From the NCBI GenBank assembly GCA_949317995.1, contig OX439043.1, positions 56,623,339 to 56,687,338 on the forward strand: a DNA stretch of 64,000 bases, written 5' to 3'. Positions 1 through 12,025 of this stretch are shown piece by piece. Source of the stretch: Acholoe squamosa (Eukaryota > Annelida > Polychaeta > Phyllodocida > Polynoidae). Every line of letters starts with the position of its first letter. Position 1 is the first letter of the stretch. Below the pieces are notes generated by a model that was not told where the DNA came from, searched no databases, and worked only from the letters and a program-made list of their open reading frames with translations. Both the position numbers and the translations under genes were made by a program.

Positions 1-686
1 AATACAATACTGAAATGTAAATGCAATCAAACGCAACCGTGGCAAGAATTCAATCACTGGTAACCTTCTATGTTTGCATTAATTTATCAAAATTGCCAAT
101 AATGACAAACAAGTTAGACATGAATCCAATAATTCAATCCCATGATTTGCACTCGATGCATGTGAATTTCCATATACTTCCTTGAAACAATGGTCTATCC
201 CACTAGCCATAATTAACAACACGTGGTGCTTGCTAATGAACCGACCAAAAGAAAAGAAATGGTATTAGACACCCTGGAGTCTACTCTGGCCTATATGATA
301 GCTTGAGGTAGCAGGTAAACACATGTATGTACATATAATTATAGGGCAGCTATGAATTAAGCCAAAGTCTAAGGTCAATTTGTTCTTTTTCTCTCCATGT
401 GTTTCATACAATCAATGATACTTCGATCACTGAACCAGGATCATCTGAACAGTGATCCTAAACGCTGGACTTTTTTTATAAGGGTCTTTTGAAATTACAC
501 ACAGATCCAAATGGTATTTGAAATTGTGGTAGACAGAACTATCAAGGCAGGATATATATTGCCCTTGAAGATGAAAACAATTGCATTCCTGGAAAGCAGA
601 AATCTTAACATTAATTTTTATGTAGAGGGATATAATTATGTTTTATATATTTTAGCTTCAGACAAATTCAGGATCAATGAACCTAC
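1..686. other. Left-edge noncoding DNA, probably intron 1 of the 687-1325 gene
   Basis: AT-rich sequence without a supported coding region. The minus-strand exon at 687-1325 ends in a good splice donor at 681-686 (GTAGGT on the minus strand), so this stretch is most simply the first intron of that gene, running off the window. No repeat, RNA gene or further exon was recognised. Confidence 0.45.
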
Positions 687-1325
687 CTTGGCCATAGTCG
701 GCGGTAGTCGTATTTCATCAGGAATCTTCTCCCCTTTCCTCCTCTCCACCTTCCCACCTGCAGCCTTCCCCCATCCCCCTTCTCCCTCCATCTTCTTATC
801 ATGTATACTGTACTTATCATTGATATCATCATCCATAGTGTCAGTTATAAAGTCCCAGCATGCTTTAGTCTCCTGCTTCCGCTTCCACAGGAAGTCCCTG
901 AGATGTTCGGTGTTGTTGCTGGGATGGTAAAGTATGTCCAATGAGTGGAAATCCACTGATGCCTTTCTCCCCCTCTCCTCAGCATCCCCTGTATTCCCCT
1001 CCTCATCCCCATCACTGAATTCATCAGCAGCTCCCCCTCCTCCTGAGCTACTCCCCTGACAGGCTTCAGCAACCTGCACAGACTTCCTAAAGGCAGCAAT
1101 GGCTCTGATTTTGCTCCTCAGCTTCTGTTTCAGATACTCCTTTCTTTCCTGGGCTGCTCTCTCAGAGTCGGTTAATGATGCCGATGTGTTATCTTTAATA
1201 TTTCCTCCAGGAGATTTAGAGGTGATGGCTGATGCACTGGAGGTGGAATCATTGCATCTCCCCTGCTGAAGTCCTGGAGACTGTGCACTAGTTTTGGCCG
1301 GTTGGGCCGAAGCTGTGGTCCCCAT
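687..1325 (-). CDS. 5' coding exon of an unrecognised host gene (213 codons, partial)
   Basis: Open minus-strand frame from an ATG at 1325 in good Kozak context (A at -3, G at +4) to a consensus splice donor (AAG/GTAGGT) at 687/686, ending on a codon boundary. The N-terminal ~55 residues are Ser/Thr/Ala-rich and look disordered. Residues ~60-85 form a basic stretch likely to be helical (KEYLKQKLRSKIRAIAAFRK). Then come a Gly/acidic linker (~95-125), a more conserved-looking block (DFHSLDILYHPSN, LRDFLWKRKQ, CWDFITDTMDDD) and a basic tail. I do not recognise the family and assign no function. The frame stays open past the donor to about 636, but codon quality falls there. Remaining exons would lie left of the window. 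The base composition is more GC-rich than the flanks, as expected of a coding exon. Confidence 0.55.
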
Positions 1326-2548
1326 GTTATCTTTTCCACAGCTTCAATTATAAAGAAGAAAAATTCTTTTTATATAAAACAAATGGTATTTCTCCCTTCC
1401 ATTCCTATTTCAGTGGTGTATGTATGGCTCCCCAAAAAATAACTGAGAGCATGTGTCAGCGGTTACAATTATTATCAGTACAGGTGTAGGCTTTGGTGCC
1501 TTTGATAGTAATGTCCGATAGTACAGCATGTAATGGAATCCAAGCAGGTTTACTTTGGAGGCTTACTACCCCCCCCCCACCGCTATACCACCCTACCTTA
1601 AACCCTATAATGGCTACATAGTGAATATCTGCATCAAACCCATTAGCCATAGTGACTCATTAGGACTGCATTTGTGCATCATGATGACCTTACCTGACTG
1701 ATCATACACCAAGATCTCCATGATGCACTGATGCAGTGGAGAGCACATTTGCCAGTACGGCGTCCGTGTATTATGATATGCGGTGGGGTGCATCTGATTG
1801 TTTAAAGCATGATACTGTCTTTAGAGGGTTAACACTCTGCAATCCCCCACCCACCTTCACACACTAGTGCCAATACTACCAAACTTATGCTGGGTAAATT
1901 GTCATGTGTTCCCACCTTCCCAGCTTTAGGCACCCACCCCGAATTAGGTTCCATGTGTAAATTATCGATTGTATCACTAGCAGGGCTAAAATTCAGAAAG
2001 AGAAACCAATGGAAAACGTGGAAAAGGCAGAGCCAAGATCCTACTTCTCACATTTGCTGTTCTTTTTGGCTAGGGCAATTGCTCATGTCATTGATAACTG
2101 CATTATTATACGAATGGTATGTGTGTATATTGTAAGTAGACTACATTTGAATTCTTATGCTATAGGATACCCAATTGGCATTGTCTTTTCGATTTAGCAG
2201 GTGCCAGAGCCTTTTTCAATCTCTATACCACCATGTAGAACCAGCTTAGGGTTGCCAGTGCACAATAAAGTCGGGTACACCCATTGTCAAACAGTTATTC
2301 TCCAGGCATTTTCCCTGAGGAATGGTATGGTCTTCATTAGATTGTGATATAAGCGGCTACATATGCTTGGAGAATAAGCTTGGCAATAATGACAGGAATA
2401 ATAAATGTTGAGAGTGGTTTAGAGGTTAGGGGTCTGCCACTATTGTCATGATAATATAGTGTGTGGTACTCCTGATAGTAGTACTATCTGACCATACAGA
2501 TAATTGGATCACAAGATAATCACAACAACGCAATCTTCTTATCTAGGG
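1326..2548. other. Noncoding host DNA upstream of the 687-1325 exon
   Basis: Presumed promoter/5' flank of the minus-strand gene. Contains a C-run near 1570-1580 and short ORFs without recognisable content. No convincing TATA or other element, and no transposon termini were identified up to the Ngaro remnant at 2549. Confidence 0.35.
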
Positions 2549-2636
2549 TGCACTGATGACGTCATAGAAATTCATGCGCCCTGGTGAAAAAGTAGTACTT
2601 TCGCATCACACATCAATTATATATATATATATATAT
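2549..2636 (-). mobile_element. Remnant of the A2 repeat of Ngaro-A' (minus strand)
   Basis: Read on the minus strand this runs from a (TA)n tract (2617-2636) through the same sequence as the A1 repeat of the minus-strand Ngaro-A' at about 47875-47945, including the CRE-like TGACGTCA. It matches the A' subfamily better than the plus-strand A subfamily. Similarity stops abruptly just past the CRE (about 2549-2553). The other half of the same repeat is at 37158-37198, so 2637-37157 appears to be inserted into its (TA)n tract. The B2 repeat expected further left is not visible. Confidence 0.7.
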
Positions 2637-3015
2637 TGTGGCGGAGACGGAGGGGCCGTTGGCGGAGCCGAAACCATCCTGGTGTGGGGGCGGCGAGGCC
2701 AGCGGTCCTGAAGTAACGCGGTTACGTCGGCAATAGTAGTCGGCGGAGGAGATCCTCTGACGCTGGCCTGCCGTAAAGCAGGCCGGGGTCGGAGTATCTG
2801 CCTATGTATAAATAAGGGAGTTGTTACTCCGATTAGTTAGTTCCGAGTTGCAGACAGAGAGGAGCAGAACTCTAAAAGGCTTATCTCCGGATTAATATAT
2901 ACACGATATAAGACTTAGATGGTGTGGCGAGGACTGCCAGGAAATAAAAGACACTGAAGTCAAGCTGTCGGAGTTGTGTAATTCTTTATTAACCATAGAG
3001 TCGGAAAACGCTACA
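2637..3015 (+). repeat. Ty3-1 5' LTR (379 bp)
   Basis: Starts TGTGGCG and ends CGCTACA, giving imperfect 7-bp terminal inverted repeats with TG...CA ends. Contains a TATA-like box TATAAATA at 2807-2814 (Pol II promoter of the element) and a polyadenylation signal AATAAA at 2943-2948. Near-identical to 12353-12731. Two 5'-truncated copies lie at 15614-15980 and 19334-19700. Confidence 0.95.
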
Positions 3016-3033
3016 TTGGTGACAGCGGTGTTT
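3016..3033 (+). promoter_or_regulatory. Ty3-1 primer-binding site
   Basis: The sequence directly after the LTR begins TTGGTGACAGCGG. The TGG matches the complement of a tRNA CCA end, the usual start of minus-strand synthesis. Ty3-2 has nearly the same motif at 25270, so both elements probably use the same, here unidentified, tRNA. Confidence 0.7.
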
Positions 3034-3055
3034 GAAGACCCACGAGAGAAAGAAG

Positions 3056-4411
3056 ATGGCGGAGGCTTCAGAAACGATAAACTTACCTGTGGAGAAGAGG
3101 GATACGGAGGAGATTAAGCGGGAAAAAGGGGTTTTGCTGGAAGTGGTGGACGAGGAAGTGACGCTACGGCAGAGAGGGGTGGTGAGGCCGGAAGAGATGA
3201 ATCCAGAGAGACAAGCAGAACCCGCCGATAGAGCATCCCGGGAGGAGGTACCGGACACGGGATATGAGGAACCACGCGTTAAAGAAAGGGAGCCCTACCT
3301 GTGGCCATGGGAGAGCGAGGAGAAACCGGCGGCCTGGAGGCCGAGGCACCCTAAAGGAAAAATGGGTGATGCAAATGCCTGGCTGGGGTTCAACCCGGGA
3401 AGGGACGATGGCGGAAAGGTGCTTTGGTGGCCGGAGGAGCAGGCGGAGATGAATAACCCAAGGAAGGGGAGCAAGCGGGCACCGGCCGAGGTTCGCCCCG
3501 AAACCGGGAGATGTGCGGAGGAGGCGGATAAGGACGAAGTAGGGGAAGGTGGAGATCTCTGGCAGGGTAGAGGAGTTATGGGTCGTCCGGAGGACGGCTG
3601 GAGAGGAGGTGCCGATGGGGAGAAGGAGGCAAAGGGTAAGCCAGTGGTGAAATCCGCTAAATATGATGGCACCACAGACCTATCTGACTACCTCAACCAC
3701 TTCGACCTGTGCGTCAAAGTAAATGGATGGAAGCCGGAGGAGGCGGGTATGTTCCTAGGCCTGAGTCTGTCGGGGGCAGCCCGGAGATTGTTGACGGGAA
3801 GGAAACCAGCTACGCCGGAGGGGTATGAGGAGTTAAGAAGGGCACTCGTGGAAAGGTTTGAGCCTACTAATCAGGAAGAGATCTACAAAGCGTTCCTCCA
3901 CACTAGGGTCCGGCGAAAGGGAGAGGGACTGCAAGAGTTACAGGAAGAACTGAAAAAGTACACTAAGTTAGCATATCCGGAGGCAGACGCCCGGACGACA
4001 GACACCTTAGCTCTCGATAGATTCCTATTGTGCCTCGACAATCCACTCAGGCAGTGGGTGTATCAGTCAACACCGAAAGATTTACAATCCGCAGTAATGA
4101 CGGCGGTGGGAGCGGAGGCGTACTTACAAGTGGAGCAGGAGAATATCCACAAAGTGCGGGCGGCGGATGCGTCAGTAAATGAACACCTCAAGTCCAACAA
4201 GGAGGGAATGAGCAAAATGGCGGAGTTGATGGAGCGGTTAGTTCAAAGGCTGGATGATCCGGCGGTGTTGGGGAGGAAGAAAAAGCCAAGCAATGGTGCT
4301 TGCTTCGGATGCGGACAGGAAGGCCATTTCAAGCGAGAATGCCCAAATATCAAGGCCAAGGAGGCATCCAGGCCGGTGAGCGAACAGGCTACTCCGGCGG
4401 CGGGAAACTAG
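3056..4411 (+). CDS. Ty3-1 Gag (451 aa)
   Basis: Structural protein of the retrotransposon particle. The first ATG of the open frame is at 3056 (AAGATGG context); upstream only a TTG extends the frame. The N-terminal ~195 residues are highly charged. Residues ~200-370 match the Ty3-type capsid ('retrotransposon gag') domain, recognisable by FDLCVKVNGW, LSLSGAARRLL, LRQWVY and the same order of blocks as in Ty3-2. A CCHC zinc knuckle CX2CX4HX4C lies at residues 416-429 (CFGCGQEGHFKREC), for RNA binding. The stop TAG at 4409 is preceded without gap by the heptamer GGGAAAC, so part of the ribosomes would shift -1 into pol. Gag itself shows no lesion. Confidence 0.9.
   Translation: MAEASETINLPVEKRDTEEIKREKGVLLEVVDEEVTLRQRGVVRPEEMNPERQAEPADRASREEVPDTGYEEPRVKEREPYLWPWESEEKPAAWRPRHPKGKMGDANAWLGFNPGRDDGGKVLWWPEEQAEMNNPRKGSKRAPAEVRPETGRCAEEADKDEVGEGGDLWQGRGVMGRPEDGWRGGADGEKEAKGKPVVKSAKYDGTTDLSDYLNHFDLCVKVNGWKPEEAGMFLGLSLSGAARRLLTGRKPATPEGYEELRRALVERFEPTNQEEIYKAFLHTRVRRKGEGLQELQEELKKYTKLAYPEADARTTDTLALDRFLLCLDNPLRQWVYQSTPKDLQSAVMTAVGAEAYLQVEQENIHKVRAADASVNEHLKSNKEGMSKMAELMERLVQRLDDPAVLGRKKKPSNGACFGCGQEGHFKRECPNIKAKEASRPVSEQATPAAGN
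4402..4408 (+). promoter_or_regulatory. Programmed -1 frameshift heptamer between Ty3-1 gag and pol
   Basis: G GGA AAC in the gag frame, a canonical X XXY YYZ slippery site of a type used by several retroviruses, followed directly by the gag stop TAG. The pol frame is the -1 frame relative to gag and is open through this point. Ty3-2 has a similar heptamer at the same place (26726-26732). A downstream pseudoknot was not tested. Confidence 0.8.
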
Positions 4412-7400
4412 AATCGACCTATACTAAAGGCCAAGTACAGGTCGAGGGAAGTGGGCCTATCAATGTGATACAGGGCTGCCGAGAGAGGGGCGGAGGAGGA
4501 TTGATAGTAGAGGGTCGGCTGGCAGGGGCCCCCATCCAATTGCTGGTGGACACTGGTGCGTCGCTTAATCTGGTCTCCGAAGGATGGTGGAGCAGGTGGG
4601 GTGGACGGGAACGCCTGGGAGAAACGGCGGAGAAGATCTACTCCGTCGATGGGCGGCCTATGGACATAAAAGGGGAAGTGTACACAGAGCTGGAAATCGG
4701 GAGGCGTACTATCAATGTGCGTTTCGTAGTCAGCGACACCGGGACGGAGGGAATCCTGGGGGCGGAGTTCCTCCGCACCAACAAACTAATGGTCGACGTA
4801 GCAAAAGGGCGCCTAGTGTGGACAGAGGAGGATTCTGTGTGCCGAATCGTCAGCACCCGAGCGGCGGTGCTGGGATCCGGACAGGAGGCCATGCTAGAGG
4901 GAACTCTAGCCGGACCCTGGCAACAGGGGGACGACGGGATGATTGAAGGGATGGCCGGACACAAGGGTGAACCGAGCTTCCTGGTGGGGCGGGGGCTGGT
5001 ATGCCCCGAGGGGAGGGCAACTTGGGTCAGGGTGCTCAATCCCGGTCCTGAGCCAGTGGTGATATATAGAGACATGACTCTAGGGGCCATTCGACGAGTG
5101 GAGTGCAGAGGCGGAGGCGAGACAGTGGCCGGAGAGGGATGGTGCCGGATGGTGGAGAGAGGTGAGCCGGAGGAACTAAAGCGTTTGGTGGACGGGCTAG
5201 TGAGCGGGATGGAGGCTCACCGTAGAAAGGAGCTTGCACGGCTTATAAGGAAACACCTGGGGGCATTTCAGAGGCATAAGGGCGACAAAGGGCACACTCA
5301 ATTGGCCAAGCATAGGATTGATACGGGGGTACATCCACCTATCAAACAACCGCCGAGGCGATTGGCACCCCATAGACGAGAGGCGGTAGAAGAGGAGGTG
5401 GAGAAGATGTTGGAAGCCGGAGTGATTGAGCCATCCACTAGCCCGTGGGCTTCTCCGGTGGTCCTAGTAAGAAAAAAAATGGTACCACTCGCTTCTGTGT
5501 GGACTACCGGAGGCTCAACGCCGCCACCGTGAAGGATGCTTATCCCCTGCCTAGAGTGGAAGATTGTCTCGATACCATGGCGGGGGCCGCTTGGTTTTCA
5601 TCAGTGGATCTGGCCAGCGGCTACTGGCAGTTGGATATAGAGGAGGGGGATAAAGAGAAGACAGCATTCACGACACACCGGGGGCTGTTCCAATTCCGGA
5701 GAATGCCCTTCGGTTTGTGCAATGCGCCAGGCACCTTCGAGAGGGTGATGGAAGTGGCCATGAGGGGACTACAGTGGAAAACTTGTTTGGTCTATCTAGA
5801 CGACATAGTCGTATTCTCCGCCACCTTCGAGGAACATATTGAGCGGCTTGGGGAGGTACTTCAAAGGCTGGAGGATGCTGGGCTTAAAATCAAGCCCTCC
5901 AAATGCCAGTTGGCTCGCCGCAGAGTGTTATTCCTGGGCCACCAAGTGAGTGAGGCGGGAGTAGAGACAGATCCGGAAAAGATAGAGGCGGTGCAGTCGT
6001 GGCCCACTCCGACCACGGTGACGGAGGTCCGGAGTTTTCTGGGGCTAGCCGGCTACTACAGGACCTTCGTTCCTGAGTTCTCTACGAGGGCTAAACCACT
6101 GAGCGCGCTGGCCGAGAAAGGGAGGACGTTCCGGTGGTCGGAGGAATGCGAGGCCTCATTCCAAGACCTAAAAAGGAGATCAACCGAGGCCCCTATCCTA
6201 GCTTTCCCCCAGGCGGAGGGACAGCTTACCTTAGACACCGACGCCAGTGACACAGGCCTCGGAGTGGTACTGTCCCAGGAGCAGACGGGGGTAGAGAGGG
6301 TCCTAGCCTATGGCAGCCGCACTCTCAGCAGGCCGGAGCGTAACTATTGCGTTACAAGGAGGGAGCTGCTGGCTATAGTCTTTGGCCTCAGGAAATTCAA
6401 GCATTACCTAATAGGGAGGAGGGTTGTAGTCCGAACAGATCATGCCTCCCTGGGGTGGCTGTTGGAGTTCAAGGAGCCGGAGGGCCAGCTGGCTCGATGG
6501 CTGCAGATTATAAGTACTTACGACATAGTGGTGCAGCATAGGCCGGGGAAACTACATGGGAATGCGGATGGGCTGTCCAGGAAGCCCTGCAAGCAATGTG
6601 GACGAGAGGATGAGGAGGAGCTGCTGCATTGCCGGGTTTTCACAAGGTCTCAACGCCAGGAGATGGTTCGGGGGGCGCCTCCGGCGGCGGGGGACTCCAC
6701 TCCGCCGGCAGGGAGAGAGTGGGGCACACTCCAAGCGGAGGACGCTGTGCTGACTCGGGTCAGAGCATGGGTGAACGGGGAGGCGACCACCACAGAGGAG
6801 GAAAGAAGGACTTGGGGCTATGAGCTGAGAGCCTGGCATGCCCAATTGGGGCGCATGAGTATAGAAAAAGGGATACTGGGCCAGTGGTGGGAAGGTGCGG
6901 CGGGGGAACGATGCTTCCAAATTGCTGTACCCACCCTGAGCAGGAATGATGTGCTCAGGGAGGTCCACGGAGAACCCTTGGCGGGGCATCTGGGCCGCAA
7001 TAAAACCATCCGGCGCCTCCAGACAGGTTACTACTGGCCTGACTTCAGGAGGGAGGTGACCCTGTGGTGCGCCAGCTGTGAACCCTGTGTCCGGAGGAAG
7101 GCGGCTCCACCTCCGCACCGGGCACCAATGGGACATGTGGGTGCTGGACTACCCCTACAGAGGATAGCTCTAGACGTGATGGGGCCATTGCCCTTGTCCT
7201 CCGCCGGGAACCAATATATTTTGGTGGCGGCGGACTACTTCACTAAATGGACGGAAGCGTACGCTTTACCCAACCAGGAGGCACCCACGGTGGCCAGGGC
7301 TGTGGTGGAGGAGTTCATCTGTAGATTTGGAGCCCCGGCGGAGGTGCACACAGATCAGGGCAAGAACTTCCAGTCGGGACTATTCAGGGAAATGGTGGCC

Positions 7401-9737
7401 TTACTGGAAGTCAGGCAGACCAGAACCTGTTCCTTTAGGCCCCAAAGCGATGGGATGGTGGAGCGGGCCAACAGAACAATTGAAATGCTGCTGGTGACTG
7501 TGGTGGCGGAGGACCAACGGGACTGGGACCGGCGGCTGCCATTTGTAATGGCGGCGTATCGCTCCTCTGCACACGCCTCCACGGGATTGTCCCCCAATCT
7601 TCTGATGTTGGGGCGGGAAACGGTCATCCCCCTGGATTTGGTTTACCCGCTGGAGCCCAATGTAGGGGGAGGAGTCGGTTATGTGGCCGAATTACAAACC
7701 ACCATGGCAAAAGCATACTCCGTCACTAGGGAGGCCCTCGGAAGGTCCCTCTGCAGGCAACAGAGGAACTATGATGCAAGAGCCTCGGCAGGCGAATTCC
7801 CTGTCGGGGGCAGGGTCTTCTACTACCACCCTCTCCGGAAGAGGGGACTGACACCTAAACTCCAGAGCTATTGGACAGGCCCATGGGAGATAGTGGGGCG
7901 CTTAGGGGAGGCGGTGTATAAAATTAAAAAGGGTAAAACTACCAGGGTAGTCCATTACGACGCCCTAAAACTGGCCCCGGCGCGGGCCACGGCGGAGGAT
8001 GTTCCCATGGAGGATGAAACAAGGGAGGCCGAGCCCCTATCTTCTGACAATTCAGATGAGGAGGAAGGAGGATCCGGAGGGGGCACCATCCGGCTGGTTC
8101 AGGTGACCCCGGGGACTGGAGCTGACCGGGAGGCGAAACTGCTGACCTGCAAAGAGAAAAAGAGACATCAAATAACTGAAACCAGTAAGGGAGGGGCAGC
8201 GGATAAAGGAAATCGGAAAGAAGGTCTGCGGAGGAGTGCACCGAAGCCTGCCGGAACCAGCGTAGCCCGGGCCGTCAGACTGGCGCCTCAACTGGATACT
8301 TACCTTGGGGCGGAGTGGAGGAGCTGCAAAAGTAAGATGAGTCAAGAAGGCCGCGACTGGTGCGATGTATGGCTGGAAAATGAAAAAAGGTTGAAGAAAG
8401 AAGCCGAAATGTCACATTGGAGGGGGGTAGAACCAGAGGAGGACCCTCCCTACGAGGAATGGTCCCTCCCCGAGATGGGCGAGTCGGATGAAGAGGGGGT
8501 GAGTGATGAGAGTGAGTTGGCCCGCAGAAGGCGGAACCATGGCCAAAACGAGGAAATCAGGGCAGAAAGGTTAAGGAGGGCGGCGGATCCTGGCCGGAGG
8601 AGAATCAGGGAGAAGCATAGGGAAAGATGGTTTATTTACGAAATGATCGAGGAAGCCATCTACAACAACCATGAAAACGAAGAGAGGGAAGCCAGGAGGG
8701 TTGGACGCTGCAGAACAGCCATGACGAAGGGGAGGTCGGGAGGCCAGGCTCCAAATTCCTCGACGGCGGGCGGTGAGGCCGGCCGGCCGGCGGCCGGAGC
8801 GCCGCCTAGCGGAGTAGGGCTGGAGAGGCGGGAGTCACTAAGCAACCCTCATAACAAGTTCTCCCCAATAAAAGGCGGGGGAAGGACCGTTAACGGTCAG
8901 TCTACAATGCAGGCCGGAGATGACACGCGGTTGGTGGTTCTAAGAGGGACAGGGCCCGAGGGTGAATCGAGTCGGGGTAAAAATGCTGGTGGAGGGTCAA
9001 AGAAAGTGTCTTCTACAGTGTCCAGCCACTCCCGGGAGGGCTCCACACGCTCAAGACACAGGGAGAGTCGGCGGAGGAGGAGGGAGAGAGAAAGATCCTC
9101 CGGCCACTCCTCCTCTAGCCGCTCCACTAGTGGCCACAGAAGGGACGGAGTGTCTGCCCGGACGGAGGCAGCCAGACATGGGAGGAGGGACTCGGAGAGC
9201 CGGAGTCGGAGTGGGAGCTATCGTAGGCGGAGGTCCTCGGCTGACCGCGGATCACGTTCCCACGGCTCACAGCAGGCACGTGAGAGCGGAGGCGCCACTG
9301 GCGACAACGGTGTGCGGAGTAAGGCTATGATGCAATCGGGGGTTTCCCACGGCGTGGTGACGGAGGGTGGCCTGACCCAGGGGACGGTGATTGGAGGAGT
9401 AGGAGGAGGGGGCGTGACCACCGGGGGGAATATAAGGGAGCGCTATTCGCCTCACCCTTCAATTCCTGTTAGCCTATGGACAACGCCACAACTAGTAATG
9501 CCTGTCTTCAAAAACAGAGACCAGAAGCCGGTCCCCACGGAGTGGGTGGACGGGGTGGAGCTGCCGAAGTATCGGTGCGAGATCTGCCGGAAAAGGGGGG
9601 ACTCCAAGCAGTGGTACTTCATGAGATCCGATGGGATAAACCGCCATCTCCGCACTCACGACGAGATGCAAGAGGGCTACCAGTGCCCTAAGTGTGAGTA
9701 CATGGTAGCCAAGATCCGGGTGGATGATCTCCGGTGA
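4408..9737 (+). pseudogene. Ty3-1 Pol: protease-RT-RNase H-integrase plus long C-terminal extension (frameshifted)
   Basis: Order seen: aspartic protease with VDTGAS (about 4545); RT with VDLASGYWQ and the catalytic YLDD at 5792-5803; RNase H beginning DTDASDTGLG (about 6235); integrase HHCC zinc domain (about 6965-7090) and D,D(35)E core with LDVMGP, HTDQGKNF and DGMVER (about 7170-7470); a GPY/F module (GPWEI, about 7880). The frame then runs on for ~600 codons: an acidic/charged linker, an Arg/Ser-rich domain (about 9005-9290) and a C2H2 finger from C at 9576. A second C2H2 finger is cut by TGA at 9735, probably from CGA. One base is missing in the A-run 5472-5479, so RT needs a frame correction. 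Without that indel this would be an unusually long Ty3 Pol. Homology assignment is firm; the function of the tail is unknown. Confidence 0.9.
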
Positions 9738-12025
9738 CACATCACGCGTATCCGCCCCAAGCTGGAGGACTGGCAGCCGCCGGAGGAGTGCAGGATGCTA
9801 CCGGTGGGCCGGGCAACGGAGGCGGGAGGATCCTCGGCGGACAGTAGCCTCGTGGCCGCCCCAGCTAGCCCGGAGGAAGCTGTCAGGCTCACCACCACAA
9901 AGAGGAAGAGGGGGAGTGCGGTGGCCAAGAAAAAAAAACGGTAAACGCCGCCTCCAAGCCCGTGGTCCCCCCGCCGCAGCAGGGCACCTCGGCGGGTGGA
10001 GGGGGTGCGGGGGACAGCCCCAGTGGATCTACATTCAGCGGCATGGCGTCGCCGGGAATAACGTTGGAGGAGGAGACGGAGGCTGCTGTCGCCTCCAAAT
10101 ACTTGGAGCAATTGCTGGGATTCCGCGTGGAGGGGACCAGCACACCCCAGAGTTGTCTCTCCGTCAGGTCCACCCGGAGTATGTCAGGGAAGGGGGTCAA
10201 GAGGGCCTTCGAGCCGGAGGGGGGGGAGGAATCGGCGGAAAAGAGGAAGAGACAATCCCCACGGGGTAAGGAGCGGCAGGCGGAGGAGGAAGCGGGACCC
10301 TCCACCCCGCCACTGGCCACGGGGATACCCGACCTGACACCTCTACTGAGCGGGGGGGAGGTGGAAATAGACGAGGAAATGGCGGGGAAACTGAAGTTCG
10401 TCATAGGATTACTGGTAGAGAGATATGGACAGGCGGGGGAGACCCCCACCAAGACTCTGTTACGAATGCAACAGGAGGTGCCTCTAGGGGAAGTCAATGT
10501 GAGAGCCCTGGAGGCGGAGTACGAGGAAACCAAGAAGGACACTCCGACCTCCCGAACCTCCATCAAGTCGGCTGCCTACGAGGACATCTCCGCCACGAGT
10601 GGGGAGGACGGAGAGAGCTTGGGACTAGGGGGAAATGGGCTGGACTCTAGCCCCGAGAAGCAGCCCCCTTACAAACTAGTCAACAAGCCCAAACCCACCC
10701 TCTCCGGTGCCAGTCCTAAGACATTGCCCTCCTATGAGGATATGAGTAAACCTTCCCCTAGCAAACCGAAACCCATCCTGAAGACAGTTACAATCGTGAC
10801 GCCTGAGTTGCCGGAGAAGGGTGAGGCGGGGGAGGTGGAAGGGGAGGATGAAACCAGCTAGGAGTCGGAGGAGGTGGCCATCCCGGCATACGTACAATCC
10901 TGCCCTAAACTGAAAGCCCAGTTCCTGGCCGTACTCAGCGATGCCAAGGAGGAGGAGCGAAAGAAGAAAAGAGAAATTAAACGGAAAGAGAGAGAGGAGG
11001 CGGAGAGGAAGGCCAGAGAGGCTGAGGAGCGCCGGAAGGCGGAGGAGGAACAGCGGAGAAAGGAGGAGGAGGAGAGGAAGGCCAAAGAGGCGGAGAAAGA
11101 AAGACTGAGGAAAGAGATGGAAACTAAAAGTAAAAGCCCTAAAGGAAAAGGGGTGGGAAAGTCTACGAGGAAGTTGAGCCTGGAGGGAGTGTTAAAAGAG
11201 GCGGAGGAAGAGGCCATACAAAACCGATCCATGGATGAGGGTACCGCCCAATTAATGAGTAAATTTCAATCGTGTTCCGTAGGGACACCGGTGAAGGAGA
11301 AAGGACAGGCGGAGAAGAAGGTACCGAAGACCCCCCTCGTAGAGCCGGGGACCTTATTTGCTCTACCCAAGTTGGATAGGTACCCCAGAACCATGACTGT
11401 GGGGTTGGATGGGTTAGTCCTTTGCTCGCCCAAGGGGGAATTCTTGCTGCAAGTAGAAGTGGGGGAGGAGAGTGGATGGGCGGAGACCATGGTGATGGTG
11501 CCGGAGGGGGTCGAGACTGTGGTCGGAGGGCCTGGGGATCCGGAGCCCCTACCCAACACTGAGACGGACCGAGTGATTGTAATAACCGGATTACCTATAG
11601 GAGATATGGGGGAAGGGGGAATCATCAGCACTGAGGGGTTGGCGGGGGTAGAGGAGGTGCACCGCCTGCCGCTAGATCAACAAGGAGATAAAGCGGGTGA
11701 CGATAGGGACGAGGAGGCGGAGGAGGATGGGGCTATGCCATGGCATTCGGATTTTACCGGGCCGGAGGCCCTCAAGGAACACTCTAGACGACTGGGGCAG
11801 CCTCGGACCCTAGGACCTGAGATGAGGGTTATACCCGGGGGACTGCAATCTTCCTCCATCCACACTCTCCCCAATGGAGATATTGAACTGGTCCATGTTA
11901 CCCGGACCCGTTATGGCCGTGATCAGAAGGGATGCTGCAGCCGCTGCGGACAGCGGTGGCCGAAGACGTTGGCGGCGCGGACGACCAAGGCTGGAACCAA
12001 TGAGGGCGGTGACAAGACATCCTGA
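9738..12025 (+). pseudogene. Ty3-1 3' reading frame: rest of finger 2, low-complexity domain, ER/K helix
   Basis: After the TGA in finger 2 the Pol frame goes on to TAA at 9942. A -1 step at the A9 run (9930-9938) leads into the long frame that stays open to 12025 except for one TAG at 10859. It encodes a Gly/Pro/acidic region, a possibly folded block (FVIGLLVERYGQ, about 10395), then ~60 residues of alternating Glu and Lys/Arg without hydrophobic positions (about 10945-11130), the signature of a stable single alpha helix. An acidic C-terminal half follows. It stands where an env gene would be in a retrovirus, but there is no signal peptide or membrane segment. Ty3-2 has a corresponding frame (31177-34005). 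I infer an original continuous extension of Pol; a separate 3' gene is the alternative. Confidence 0.7.

Noticed and set aside
9889..10566. Long minus-strand open frames opposite the Ty3-1 3' region
   Set aside because: Ser/Pro-rich shadow of the Gly/Glu-rich plus-strand frame; no domain, no start context, opposite to a well-supported element frame.
10874..12025. Envelope gene of an errantivirus-like element
   Set aside because: Position would fit, but there is no signal peptide, no hydrophobic segment and no cysteine pattern; composition is a charged helix and acidic linker.
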